NCBI GenBank assembly: GCA_046758085.1
Contig: JBHHZP010000107.1
Span: forward strand, 1 to 11,941
DNA length: 11,941 bases
Direction of reading: 5' to 3'
From: VRUB01 sp046758085
GTDB taxonomy: Bacteria; Pseudomonadota; Gammaproteobacteria; Acidiferrobacterales; SPGG2
Of the stretch, positions 1 to 6,924 are shown one piece after another (the stretch's first letter is position 1; the number at the start of each line of letters is the position of its first letter). The notes beneath the pieces were generated by a model that was not told where the DNA came from, ran no database searches, and saw only the letters and a program-made list of their open reading frames with translations. Made by a program: the position numbers and the translations under genes.

Positions 1-381
1 GATATGTACCCCGACCAGGATCTGGACAATGATCTGTGTATGGTGGTACGCGCGGGCAACCGGATTTTTTTGCGGGGCCAGACAGGTATTGACCTGAACG
101 GAAATATGGTCGGCATCGGTGATCCGGCGGCGCAGGCGGAAAACGCCATGTCGTGTGTAAAAAAACTACTGGAAGATGCAGGCTCAAGACTCGATCATAT
201 CTGTAAGATCACGATTTACATCACCGACCGTAGCCATCGAGGGCCGGTGTACAGGGTGATCGGCAAGTGGCTCAAGAGTATGTATCCGTGCTCGACCGGC
301 TTGATCGTCAACGGTCTGGCGCGACCCGACATGCTGATGGAAATCGACGTGGAAGCGGTGATCCCGGAAAATGAGGTCTAA
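1..381 (+). CDS. RidA/YjgF-family protein, probably 5'-partial
   Basis: Small cytoplasmic Rid-family (YjgF/YER057c/UK114) protein. The best known members hydrolyse reactive enamine/imine intermediates. Seen: a core with GQTG, an AxQxxxAMxCVKKLLEDAG helix, KITIYITD, and the C-terminal MEIDVEAVI strand. The frame is open to the window edge. The first Met (nt 4) has no visible ribosome site and sits close to the core, so the true start may lie upstream; from that Met it would be 125 aa. The Arg that follows the FPA motif of E. coli RidA (Arg105) aligns with Ser97 (YPCSTG). This places it among the subfamilies without that arginine, so imine deaminase activity is doubtful. It lies 21 bp before the DUF1028 gene, apparently in one operon. 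Family call is firm; exact role unknown. Confidence 0.88.
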   Translation, partial: DMYPDQDLDNDLCMVVRAGNRIFLRGQTGIDLNGNMVGIGDPAAQAENAMSCVKKLLEDAGSRLDHICKITIYITDRSHRGPVYRVIGKWLKSMYPCSTGLIVNGLARPDMLMEIDVEAVIPENEV

Positions 382-402
382 CGAAGAAAAAGGAAACATA
401 AT

Positions 403-1080
403 ATGACCTTTTCTATCGTCGGACGATGTGCCCAAACCGGTATGCTGGGCGTAGCGATTACAACCTCCAGTATCTGTGTGGGTAGTCGTTGTCCGTGGGG
501 GCGCGCCCGTGTCGGCGCCGTGGCCACGCAAAATATTACAGATCCGGGTCTGGGACCGACGATACTGGATCTGCTGGCAGCCGGACGTAGCGCATGCGAG
601 GCGGTCGATCATGCGGTGTCGACCGCGTCCAATATCGAGTACCGCCAGCTGACAGTCATCGATGCCTCTGGACAAACGGCGTACTACACCGGCGCCAAGA
701 TACTCGGGGCCAATGCGGTGGCTAAAGGCAAGGGCTGCGTCGCAGCAGGAAATCTGCTGCGTGACCGCCGAGTACCCAGTGCGATGACCCGAATGTTTGA
801 GGAAAATCCCGACACCCACCTGGCGGAACGACTGCTGCGTGCGCTGGAGGCCGGGTTGCAAGCCGGCGGTGAAGCCGGTCCGGTCAGATCCGCCGGATTG
901 CTGGTCTATCATGAACAGCCCTGGGCGCTGGTTGACCTGCGCATTGATTGGGACGAGGATTTCCCGATCCAGTCGCTACGCAAGGTGTGGGAAACTTATG
1001 AACCACAGATTAACGACTACGTTGTCCGCGCCACCGATCCGGGATTGGCGCCAAGCTTTAGCGTGCCGGGAGATCCTTGA
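403..1080 (+). CDS. DUF1028 family protein (Ntn-hydrolase-like)
   Basis: 225-aa protein recognised by the DUF1028 N-terminal pattern: MTFSIV, then GMLGVAITTSS, GSRCPWGRARVGAVATQN and a central GAKILGANAVAKGKGCVAAGN stretch (glycine/alanine-rich strands). DUF1028 proteins resemble Ntn hydrolases. The Thr directly after the initiator Met could become an N-terminal nucleophile, but that is inference. No signal peptide or membrane segment is visible. The ATG follows a good AAAAAGGAAA ribosome site (about 387-395). Its stop is 56 bp before the M20 hydrolase start. The gene sits between a RidA-like gene and amide-hydrolase/imine-reductase genes, so a role in amine or amide catabolism is plausible. 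The reaction is not known to me. Confidence 0.85.
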   Translation: MTFSIVGRCAQTGMLGVAITTSSICVGSRCPWGRARVGAVATQNITDPGLGPTILDLLAAGRSACEAVDHAVSTASNIEYRQLTVIDASGQTAYYTGAKILGANAVAKGKGCVAAGNLLRDRRVPSAMTRMFEENPDTHLAERLLRALEAGLQAGGEAGPVRSAGLLVYHEQPWALVDLRIDWDEDFPIQSLRKVWETYEPQINDYVVRATDPGLAPSFSVPGDP

Positions 1081-1122
1081 GACAGCACGAGCTGGCGCCG
1101 GCAGGCTTCGCGCAACTGCAAA

Positions 1123-1127
1123 AAGGA
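1123..1127 (+). promoter_or_regulatory. Ribosome binding site deciding the M20 start
   Basis: AAGGA lies 9 nt before the ATG at 1137. It favours that start over the in-frame TTG at 1077, which overlaps the end of the DUF1028 gene. Confidence 0.65.
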
Positions 1128-1136
1128 CTACAGCGC

Positions 1137-2303
1137 ATGAACAAAAGCAATCTCGCAAGTGTCGACATGATAAAGCAGCTTGTAGCGTTCGATACCACGA
1201 GCCGCAACCCGAATATGTTGTTGATCGAGTACATCCGTGATTATCTCGCGGATTTGGGTGTCGATTCGCATCTCACGCTCGACGATTCCCGCAAAAAGGC
1301 CAACCTCTACGCGACCTGCGGACCACAGGATAAGCCCGGTATTCTTTTATCGGGTCACACGGATTGCGTGCCTGTCGATGGTCAGGACTGGAAAACGGAC
1401 CCGTTCCATGTCCATGCGCAAGATGACCGGCTTTACGGGCGCGGAACCAGCGACATGAAGTCATTCATTGCCATCGCGCTGGCCGTGCTGCCCGAGATGT
1501 TGGAACGTGGGTTGAAAACGCCTGTTCACTTAGCCTTCTCATATGACGAGGAGATCGGCTGTGTCGGGGTCCAGCGCCTGATCGCGCAGCTCGAAGGGAT
1601 GGATGTAAAACCGCGCGCCTGCATCGTGGGCGAGCCGACCGGGATGCAAGTGGTAACGGGACACAAGGGCAAGTATGGTGCGCGCTGCCACGTTCACGGG
1701 CTCGAATGTCACTCGGCGCTGACGCCGCAAGGGGTCAATGCCGTCGAGATCGCCGCCGAGCTGGTTGCACGTCTGCGCCAGATGGGGCGGCACCTGCGTG
1801 AGCACGGGCCCTTCGACAACACATTTGACCCGCCCTTCACCACCGTTCATACAGGCATTATCCAAGGCGGCACAGCACTCAACATCGTCCCGAAAATCTG
1901 CACGTTCGAGTATGAGATCCGCAATCTCCCCGATCATGACGTGGCACCGTTGATGGCGGAGCTGGAGGATTATGCCGACAACGTGCTGTTGCCGGAAATG
2001 CGCGCGATATCCGAGGAAACCGGGATCTCGTGGGAACCGTTGGCCAGTTATCCTGGCATGACGGCTGATGAGGATAGCGAGATCTCCCGGCTGGCCAAGG
2101 CGCTGAGCGGAAATGATGCCTCAGGGAAGGTGAGCTTCGGTACCGAGGCCGGCCTGTTTCAGGCGGCCGGCATACCCGCCGTTGTTTGCGGACCCGGCCA
2201 CATCGCACAAGCGCACAAGCCGAACGAGTTCATCGGCCTAGACCAGGTAGCGCGTGGCGAGGCCTTTGCGTCAGCATTAATGGCCGAGCTTTGTGAACGG
2301 TAA
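1137..2303 (+). CDS. M20-family deacylase, acetylornithine deacetylase (ArgE)-like
   Basis: 388-aa zinc-dependent amidohydrolase of peptidase family M20. Seen: GHTDCVPVDGQDW (His74, catalytic Asp76), GRGTSDMKSF (metal-bridging Asp106), SYDEEIGCVG (catalytic Glu138, metal Glu139), GEPTGMQVVTGHKG (Glu166) and GHIAQAHKPNEF (His360). All ligands and catalytic residues are therefore present. Length matches ArgE. ArgE releases acetate from N-acetylornithine; here the context is catabolic, so another N-acyl amino acid may be the substrate. Start: an in-frame TTG exists at 1077, but the ATG at 1137 has AAGGA (1123-1127) at 9 nt and gives the normal family N-terminus. Downstream is an 86-bp gap to the cyclodeaminase-like gene. 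Family call is firm, substrate open. Confidence 0.92.
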   Translation: MNKSNLASVDMIKQLVAFDTTSRNPNMLLIEYIRDYLADLGVDSHLTLDDSRKKANLYATCGPQDKPGILLSGHTDCVPVDGQDWKTDPFHVHAQDDRLYGRGTSDMKSFIAIALAVLPEMLERGLKTPVHLAFSYDEEIGCVGVQRLIAQLEGMDVKPRACIVGEPTGMQVVTGHKGKYGARCHVHGLECHSALTPQGVNAVEIAAELVARLRQMGRHLREHGPFDNTFDPPFTTVHTGIIQGGTALNIVPKICTFEYEIRNLPDHDVAPLMAELEDYADNVLLPEMRAISEETGISWEPLASYPGMTADEDSEISRLAKALSGNDASGKVSFGTEAGLFQAAGIPAVVCGPGHIAQAHKPNEFIGLDQVARGEAFASALMAELCER

Positions 2304-2351
2304 TTTGACCAACCCGCGTCTTGCCGCTGTCAACGAAGGCGACTGGTAAAG

Positions 2352-2367
2352 CCCTGGCCAAGCAGGG
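2352..2367 (+). other. Small hairpin in the 86-bp gap before the cyclodeaminase-like gene
   Basis: CCCTG / CAGGG, a 5-bp perfect stem with a 6-nt loop, is followed by a GGTTAACC palindrome (2378-2385) just before the ATG at 2390. No Shine-Dalgarno match is seen here, unlike the upstream genes. The structure might tune translation or mark an mRNA processing point. There is no U-run, so it does not look like a terminator. Confidence 0.2.
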
Positions 2368-2389
2368 ACAAAGCCCCGGTTAACCCCCA

Positions 2390-3343
2390 ATGCAATTCAT
2401 CGACGCCGATCGCGTTCACGAGCTACTGGACTATCCGGCTCTGGTCCAGGCCTTCGAGCGCTACCACAAGGAAGGTATTGACGTCGTTGATGAGCTGCTG
2501 ATGGAGCAGCCGGGGGTAACCGGCAAGCCCACACATTTCTTTCTGCGCGCGGCGTGGAAGCGTCAGGGCGCGCTGGGCGCAAAGCTCATTACCGTTTTTC
2601 CTGAAAACGAGTCAGCAGGAACGGGCTTGCCGTCGGTGCAAGCGGTTTATTTTGTGTTCGACGGAAGGGACGGTACGCCGAAAGCTTGCATCGACGGCAC
2701 TGCCCTCACTTACCGTAAGACCGCGGCCGATTCCGCCCTCGGCGCAAAGTTCCTCGCGCGTGAAAACATAGATACCATGCTCATGGTCGGCGCCGGTGCC
2801 ATGGCGCCTCACTTGATTCGTGCGCACGTTGCTATGCGCCCGTCGATCCGGAAGGTATTGATCTGGAATCGCACCGGGTCGCGTGCGCGCACCCTGGCCG
2901 CAAACCTGGACATAAACGGTATTGAATTCGCCGCGACAGAGGATCTCGCTGGCGCCGCACACGAGGCAGATCTGATTTCCTGCGCCACCATGAGCCCCAC
3001 TGCGCTTATCAAGGGCGAGTGGCTGCACGGCGGCGTTCATCTGGACCTCGTTGGTGGCTTCACCAACGATATGCGCGAGGCCGATGACGAAGCCGTGCGT
3101 CGATCGAGGATCTACGTGGACTCGCGCACGACTACGGTCAACCATTGCGGCGATATTTCCGGTCCGATCAAGGCCGGAATTATGACGCCTGACGATATCG
3201 AGGCCGACCTGTTCGACCTTTGTCAGCGCAAACGCTGCGGTCGCGAGCATAGTGACGAGATCACTTTTTTCAAGAATGGCGGCGGCGGTCATCTGGACCT
3301 GATGACTGCGCGCTTTGTGCTCACCCGTGCAGGCGGCACCTGA
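2390..3343 (+). CDS. Ornithine cyclodeaminase / mu-crystallin family protein
   Basis: 317-aa NAD(P)-binding protein of the ornithine cyclodeaminase/mu-crystallin family. Members either deaminate and cyclise ornithine to proline or act as ketimine and amino-acid dehydrogenases. Seen: GAKLITVFPEN (Lys65), the substrate-loop LTYRKTAADSALGAKFLA (Arg109), the Rossmann motif MLMVGAGAMAPHLIRAH (GAGAMA at 134-139), and GGFTNDMREADDEA, whose Asp227 fits the conserved Asp of the family. The C-terminus (FKNGGGGHLDLMTA) is glycine-rich compared with the usual VG..xEDLAAA. The start has no good ribosome site. Its neighbours suggest reduction of a cyclic or N-methyl imine, or ring opening of an amino acid derived from the betaine substrate. 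Specificity is not decidable from sequence. Confidence 0.88.
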   Translation: MQFIDADRVHELLDYPALVQAFERYHKEGIDVVDELLMEQPGVTGKPTHFFLRAAWKRQGALGAKLITVFPENESAGTGLPSVQAVYFVFDGRDGTPKACIDGTALTYRKTAADSALGAKFLARENIDTMLMVGAGAMAPHLIRAHVAMRPSIRKVLIWNRTGSRARTLAANLDINGIEFAATEDLAGAAHEADLISCATMSPTALIKGEWLHGGVHLDLVGGFTNDMREADDEAVRRSRIYVDSRTTTVNHCGDISGPIKAGIMTPDDIEADLFDLCQRKRCGREHSDEITFFKNGGGGHLDLMTARFVLTRAGGT

Positions 3344-3401
3344 TCTGCAAGCCCTGTCGAACCTGACCCGGGGATAACCGCAGCAGTAGCAAGCCGAACG
3401 C

Positions 3402-5468
3402 ATGAGCAAGCAAACGAAAACATCGAAAGACCCCAACGATCCGTTGCTGCAACCCTTCCAGATCAGGCACCTGCGGCTGAAAAACCGTATCATCAGCACG
3501 AGCCACGAACCGGCCTACGCCGAGGACGCCAAACCTAAGCTCCGGTATCAGCTCTACCACGAGGAGAAAGCAAAGGGCGGTATTGCGCTCACCATGTTCG
3601 GCGGTTCGGCAAACGTGGCCCCGGACTCACCGGCGGTCTTCGGTAACCTCTACGTCGGTGACGACGACATCATTCCCTACTTTCAGGTGCTCGCGCAACG
3701 CGTTCACAAGTACGGCACTGGGCTCATGTGCCAGATCACCCACATGGGCCGGCGCACCTTCTGGAACGCGGGGCACTGGCTGCCGACGTTGGCACCGTCC
3801 TGCGTGCGCGAGCCGGCGCATCGCAGCTTCCCCAAAGCGATGGAAGGGTGGGATATCAAACGCGTGATCAAGGCCTACGGTGCGGCGGCGCGGCGCTGCA
3901 AGCAGGGCGGCCTCGACGGAGTAGAGATCGAGGCCTATGGTCATCTACTCGATTCCTTCTGGAGCCCCGCCGTGAACCGGCGGCAAGATCACTATGGCGG
4001 CAGCCTGGAGAATCGTATGCGCTTCAGCCTCGAGGTGCTCGAGGAGATCCGCAAGCAGGTCGGCGACGGTTTCATCGTGGGTATCCGCATGGTAATCGAC
4101 GAGGACAGGGATGATGGGCTGCATCTGGAGGAAGGCATCCGCATTGCCCAAACCCTCACGGCGGCCGTCGGGCTCGACTTCGTGAACGTCATCAAGGGCC
4201 ACATCGACACGGACGAGGGGCTGTCGCACGTGATCCCCAACATGGGCGCGCCGAGTGCGCCTCACCTGCAGTTCGCCGGCGCGGTGAAGGCGGAGCTGAG
4301 CGTGCCTGTGATCCATGCCGCGCGCATCAACGATGTGGCCACCGCCCGCCACGCGATTCGCGAAGGTCTGCTTGACCTGGTGGGCATGATGCGCGCACAC
4401 ATGACCGACCCGCACATCGTCGCCAAAATCGAGCGCGGCGAAGAAGAACGCATCCGCCCCTGCGTGGGCGTTGGCTTCTGCATCGATCGGATCTATGAGG
4501 GCCGGGAGGCACTGTGTGTCCACAACCCCGCGACCGGTCGTGAAGCAACCATACCCCACGAAATCCCGCGGGCCACGACGGCGCCGCGCAAGGTAGCAGT
4601 CGTGGGTGCCGGCGCGGCGGGCCTCGAGGCCGCACGCGTGTGCGCCGAACGCGGCCACATCGTCACACTGTTCGAGGCGACCAACCGAACTGGTGGCCAG
4701 GTCGCGCTCGCCGCGCGTGTCCCGCGGCGCCGGGAGATTATCGGCATCATCGACTGGTTGAACGCAGAGATCGAACGCCTCGGCGTGGACTTGCGGCTGG
4801 ATTGTTACGCCAAGGCCGGTGACGTCCTCGCCGAAGAACCTGACGTGGTCATCGTGGCCACTGGCGGAACGCCCGATACCGGTTTCCTCGAGATGGGCGA
4901 GGAGCTCGTTACGACTTCGTGGGACATTCTCGGCGGTGTCGTCGCCCCGGCCGAGACCGTGCTGTTGTTCGATGACAACGGGCAGCACCCGGGCTTGTCA
5001 TGCGCCGAGCACATCGCCGAGCAAGGCACCAGGCTCGAGCTCGTGACGCCCGACCGCATGATCGCGGCCGAGGCCGGTGGCACGAACTATCCGGCGTACT
5101 TGCGTGTATTCTACGAGAAGGGCGTAGTCATGACTCCGAATTACCGCCTGACCCGGGTACGCAGGCAGGATGACAAGCTGGTCGCGACATTGTTCTGCGA
5201 GTACACCAAGAGCACCGTCGAGCGGCACGTGGATCAGGTCGTGACCGAGCACGGCACCGTGCCGGCGGATGATCTCTACTTTGGCTTGCAGGCCCAATCG
5301 AGCAACGCCGGGGAAGTCAATTTCGATGCTTTGATTGCAGGCAAGCCCCAGGACCTCATCCGCAACCCCGCCGGCCGCTACCTGCTGTTCCGTGTCGGCG
5401 ATGCCGTCGCCAGCCGCAACATTCACACCGCCATCTACGATTCCCTGCGCCTGTGTAAAGATCTTTAA
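3402..5468 (+). CDS. TMADH-like FMN oxidoreductase, dimethylglycine/N-methylproline demethylase type
   Basis: 688-aa flavoprotein. Residues 1-340 form an Old-Yellow-Enzyme-type FMN barrel with NRRQDHYGGSLENR (around 192-205) and EAYGHLLDSFWSP (177-189). A cysteine segment follows (Cys354, Cys360, Cys372), then a dinucleotide-binding domain with GAGAAG at 402-407. This is the layout of trimethylamine dehydrogenase and of the DgcA and StcD demethylases, which oxidise N-methyl groups to formaldehyde. The FMN-linking Cys30 of trimethylamine dehydrogenase aligns with Glu36, so FMN should be non-covalent. The second cysteine of the iron-sulfur motif is Val357. The gene follows the cyclodeaminase-like gene by 58 bp with a weak ribosome site. 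No electron-transfer partner gene (DgcB or ETF) is in the window. Family firm; substrate (dimethylglycine, N-methylproline or another N-methyl amino acid) open. Confidence 0.9.
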   Translation: MSKQTKTSKDPNDPLLQPFQIRHLRLKNRIISTSHEPAYAEDAKPKLRYQLYHEEKAKGGIALTMFGGSANVAPDSPAVFGNLYVGDDDIIPYFQVLAQRVHKYGTGLMCQITHMGRRTFWNAGHWLPTLAPSCVREPAHRSFPKAMEGWDIKRVIKAYGAAARRCKQGGLDGVEIEAYGHLLDSFWSPAVNRRQDHYGGSLENRMRFSLEVLEEIRKQVGDGFIVGIRMVIDEDRDDGLHLEEGIRIAQTLTAAVGLDFVNVIKGHIDTDEGLSHVIPNMGAPSAPHLQFAGAVKAELSVPVIHAARINDVATARHAIREGLLDLVGMMRAHMTDPHIVAKIERGEEERIRPCVGVGFCIDRIYEGREALCVHNPATGREATIPHEIPRATTAPRKVAVVGAGAAGLEAARVCAERGHIVTLFEATNRTGGQVALAARVPRRREIIGIIDWLNAEIERLGVDLRLDCYAKAGDVLAEEPDVVIVATGGTPDTGFLEMGEELVTTSWDILGGVVAPAETVLLFDDNGQHPGLSCAEHIAEQGTRLELVTPDRMIAAEAGGTNYPAYLRVFYEKGVVMTPNYRLTRVRRQDDKLVATLFCEYTKSTVERHVDQVVTEHGTVPADDLYFGLQAQSSNAGEVNFDALIAGKPQDLIRNPAGRYLLFRVGDAVASRNIHTAIYDSLRLCKDL

Positions 5469-5621
5469 CGCCAAAAGCGCACAGACTCATGCCACAACCG
5501 TAAAAGTTGCAGAGACAACCAAGATATCCGGAAGGGCCGGCGCACCCGTTCGCAGCCAGACTGGACAATGGAACTTCGGTAACGAGTAGCGAGCGCCAAG
5601 TAGCGAGGATCTAATCGCTCA

Positions 5622-5647
5622 TGGCTGTCCTAGCCACTCAGTGCTAG
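5622..5647. terminator. Possible terminator region between convergent genes
   Basis: Two alternative short stems overlap here: TGGCT/AGCCA (5622-5626 with 5632-5636) and CTAGC/GCTAG (5630-5634 with 5643-5647). They lie at the end of the 175-bp convergent gap and touch the stop codon of the transporter. There is no U-run on either strand, so an intrinsic terminator is only a guess. The rest of the gap (5469-5621) shows nothing except an 8-bp direct repeat, GTAGCGAG at 5586 and 5600. Confidence 0.22.
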
Positions 5648-6522
5648 CTGCCAGATCGGGTCGATAGCACCAGGGCACCGATTACCAGCGCGGCACCCGA
5701 GAGCTGGAGCATCGTCAAGCGCTCGCCGAGCAGCAGCGCGGCGGCGCCGATGGAGATGAGCGGCTCCAGGTTAAAAATCATGGCCGTGGTCGCCGGGCCG
5801 ATGTAACGAATGGCCGCGAACTGCATGAGCATGGCGGTTACATAGCAAAACGTCACCCCCCCGAGCCCGATCCAGCCATGGGCGCCGTGCGGCGCAGCCA
5901 CACCAAAAAAAAGCACGGCGGCGACAATAAGCAGCGCGCCTCCGGCATTGACGTACATCGTAACCGCAAACAGATCGTAGTCGACTACCAGGCGCTTGCT
6001 CCAGATGAAGCTCGCCGCAATCCCTGCGGCGCCGAGCAGCGCGAGGGCAACGCCCCTGCCGTCCAGGTCAGCGGCCACAGGCCCGAGCGCGATCATGAGG
6101 CCGGCAAAGGCGATCGGAAACGGCGCGACCTGTGATGGCTTGACGTGGGCCTGCTCGAACAACGCCTGGGCGGCAATTATCATTAGCGGGAACGTATACA
6201 AAACCAGGGCCGCCAGGCCCACGGGGATGAAGAACACGGACGAGAGGTAGCCGCCGGCACCGATGAACCAGGCGAGGCTGACCAGGGCGGTCGGCGGCCA
6301 TGCCCTGCGAGGCAAACGATAGCTGCGCCGCAGCACGAGCATGAGCAGCGCAATCGCAACAGCCGCCAGCAGGAAACGGGTGGCGACAACGGTTACCGGG
6401 TTGCTGCCGGCTTCGTAGGCCAATCGCGCCAGCGTGGTAATTCCCCCAAAAAAAATAGCAGTAACCAGCGCGAGCGCATGCCCACGGCCGAGCAGCGCGC
6501 CACGCGCGACCGGGCTAGGCAC
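5644..6522 (-). CDS. DMT-superfamily (EamA) inner-membrane transporter
   Basis: 292-aa, very hydrophobic protein with about ten membrane segments arranged as two EamA repeats. Seen: the first repeat begins ALALVTAIFFGGITTLARLAYEAG. The second ends with FNLEPLISIGAAALLLGERL, the EP...LGE signature of EamA exporters. These are metabolite or amino-acid transporters, often exporters; the substrate cannot be read. Start: a GTG at 6522 with a strong GGGAGG (6534-6529, minus strand) at 6 nt, so a GTG start is well supported. The gene is convergent with the flavoprotein gene and divergent from the regulator. It contains two 8-nt T runs on its coding strand (at 6448-6455 and 5905-5912), unusual in this GC-rich gene. 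The frame is intact. Confidence 0.88.
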   Translation of the reverse strand: MPSPVARGALLGRGHALALVTAIFFGGITTLARLAYEAGSNPVTVVATRFLLAAVAIALLMLVLRRSYRLPRRAWPPTALVSLAWFIGAGGYLSSVFFIPVGLAALVLYTFPLMIIAAQALFEQAHVKPSQVAPFPIAFAGLMIALGPVAADLDGRGVALALLGAAGIAASFIWSKRLVVDYDLFAVTMYVNAGGALLIVAAVLFFGVAAPHGAHGWIGLGGVTFCYVTAMLMQFAAIRYIGPATTAMIFNLEPLISIGAAALLLGERLTMLQLSGAALVIGALVLSTRSGS

Positions 6523-6528
6523 GTGCCG

Positions 6529-6534
6529 CCTCCC
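6529..6534 (-). promoter_or_regulatory. Ribosome binding site supporting the GTG start of the EamA gene
   Basis: GGGAGG on the minus strand lies 6 nt before the GTG at 6522. No ATG start is available near the N-terminus, so this site decides the start. Confidence 0.7.
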
Positions 6535-6593
6535 GCGGCGGCGCGATCGGCCGCGGTCGCAGCAGGCCTTCGGTCAGAGGACAAGCCATGAAA

Positions 6594-6621
6594 CCGTCAC
6601 ATGGTTTAATATGTCGCGACG
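6594..6621 (-). promoter_or_regulatory. Imperfect, single-sided regulator site upstream of the EamA gene
   Basis: On the minus strand CGTCGC (6621-6616) is followed by N8 and AA (6607-6606), as in the three strong tandem sites of this window. The second half is poor: TGACGG at a 22-bp rather than 21-bp offset, with no -10-like hexamer 37 bp on. It could be a weak or decayed operator, or chance. Confidence 0.25.
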
Positions 6622-6693
6622 TAGCCACAAGTACTAGTCGTGAAACGTCGGTTGACGCGGTCCCTAGCGCCAGCGCCAAGAAGGAGTGCATGC

Positions 6694-6915
6694 ATGTTTG
6701 CTCGTGCCGAATTTGCAGATCCCACGGTACGGCCCCGCTGGGCGGGCCTGCCCACCGCCATGCCCGCACCCTATCAGGAAGACCCGGCATAGGTCGACAG
6801 CGACCTGATCGGTGCTGCCTCTTGGGATCTAACCGGAGACAAGGCACGTGTGCAGTTGACCATAACGTACGCGATCCGCTGCGGGACCGCCGACTTGCCG
6901 ACGACACGCAAGTAG
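6694..6915 (+). pseudogene. Decayed N-terminal fragment of an agmatinase/ureohydrolase-type gene
   Basis: An ATG at 6694 has an excellent ribosome site (AAGGAG, 7 nt spacing) and opens a 32-codon frame ending at TAG (6790-6792). It reads RPRWAGLPTAMPAPYQEDPA before the stop. This matches my recollection of the N-terminus of proteobacterial agmatinase/guanidinobutyrase proteins, (R)xRxAGIPTFMRxPxxED. Reading on past the stop in the same frame gives VDSDLIGA, then WDLTG and YAIRCG. These echo the VDxALIGVPxDxGxTNRPGARxGPRAIR segment of that family, but scrambled. The frame stops again at 6913-6915, and nothing of the catalytic metal-binding domain remains. Alternative: a genuine short leader peptide, given the good ribosome site. 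The call is from remembered family patterns, not a search. Confidence 0.45.
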
Positions 6916-6924
6916 CTGGCTCCC

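Larger units (their letters stand above)
6523..6924. other. 402-bp divergent intergenic region (transporter / regulator)
   Basis: This stretch lies between the minus-strand transporter start and the plus-strand regulator start. It holds the transporter ribosome site (6529-6534), an AAACC/GGTTT inverted repeat (6591-6607), an 8-bp GTCGCGAC palindrome (6613-6620) inside an imperfect TGTCGC-type site, and a decayed reading frame resembling the N-terminus of agmatinase (6694-6915). No convincing sigma70 promoter pair was found for either gene. Confidence 0.6.

Noticed and set aside
184..912. Minus-strand open frame of 242 codons across the RidA-like and DUF1028 genes
   Set aside because: It is antisense to two genes with clear family motifs, and its translation is low-complexity without known motifs.
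3945..4988. Long minus-strand open frame of 347 codons opposite the flavoprotein gene
   Set aside because: It mirrors the codon structure of a GC-rich gene with clear plus-strand homology. Its translation has no recognisable domain and it lacks a ribosome site.
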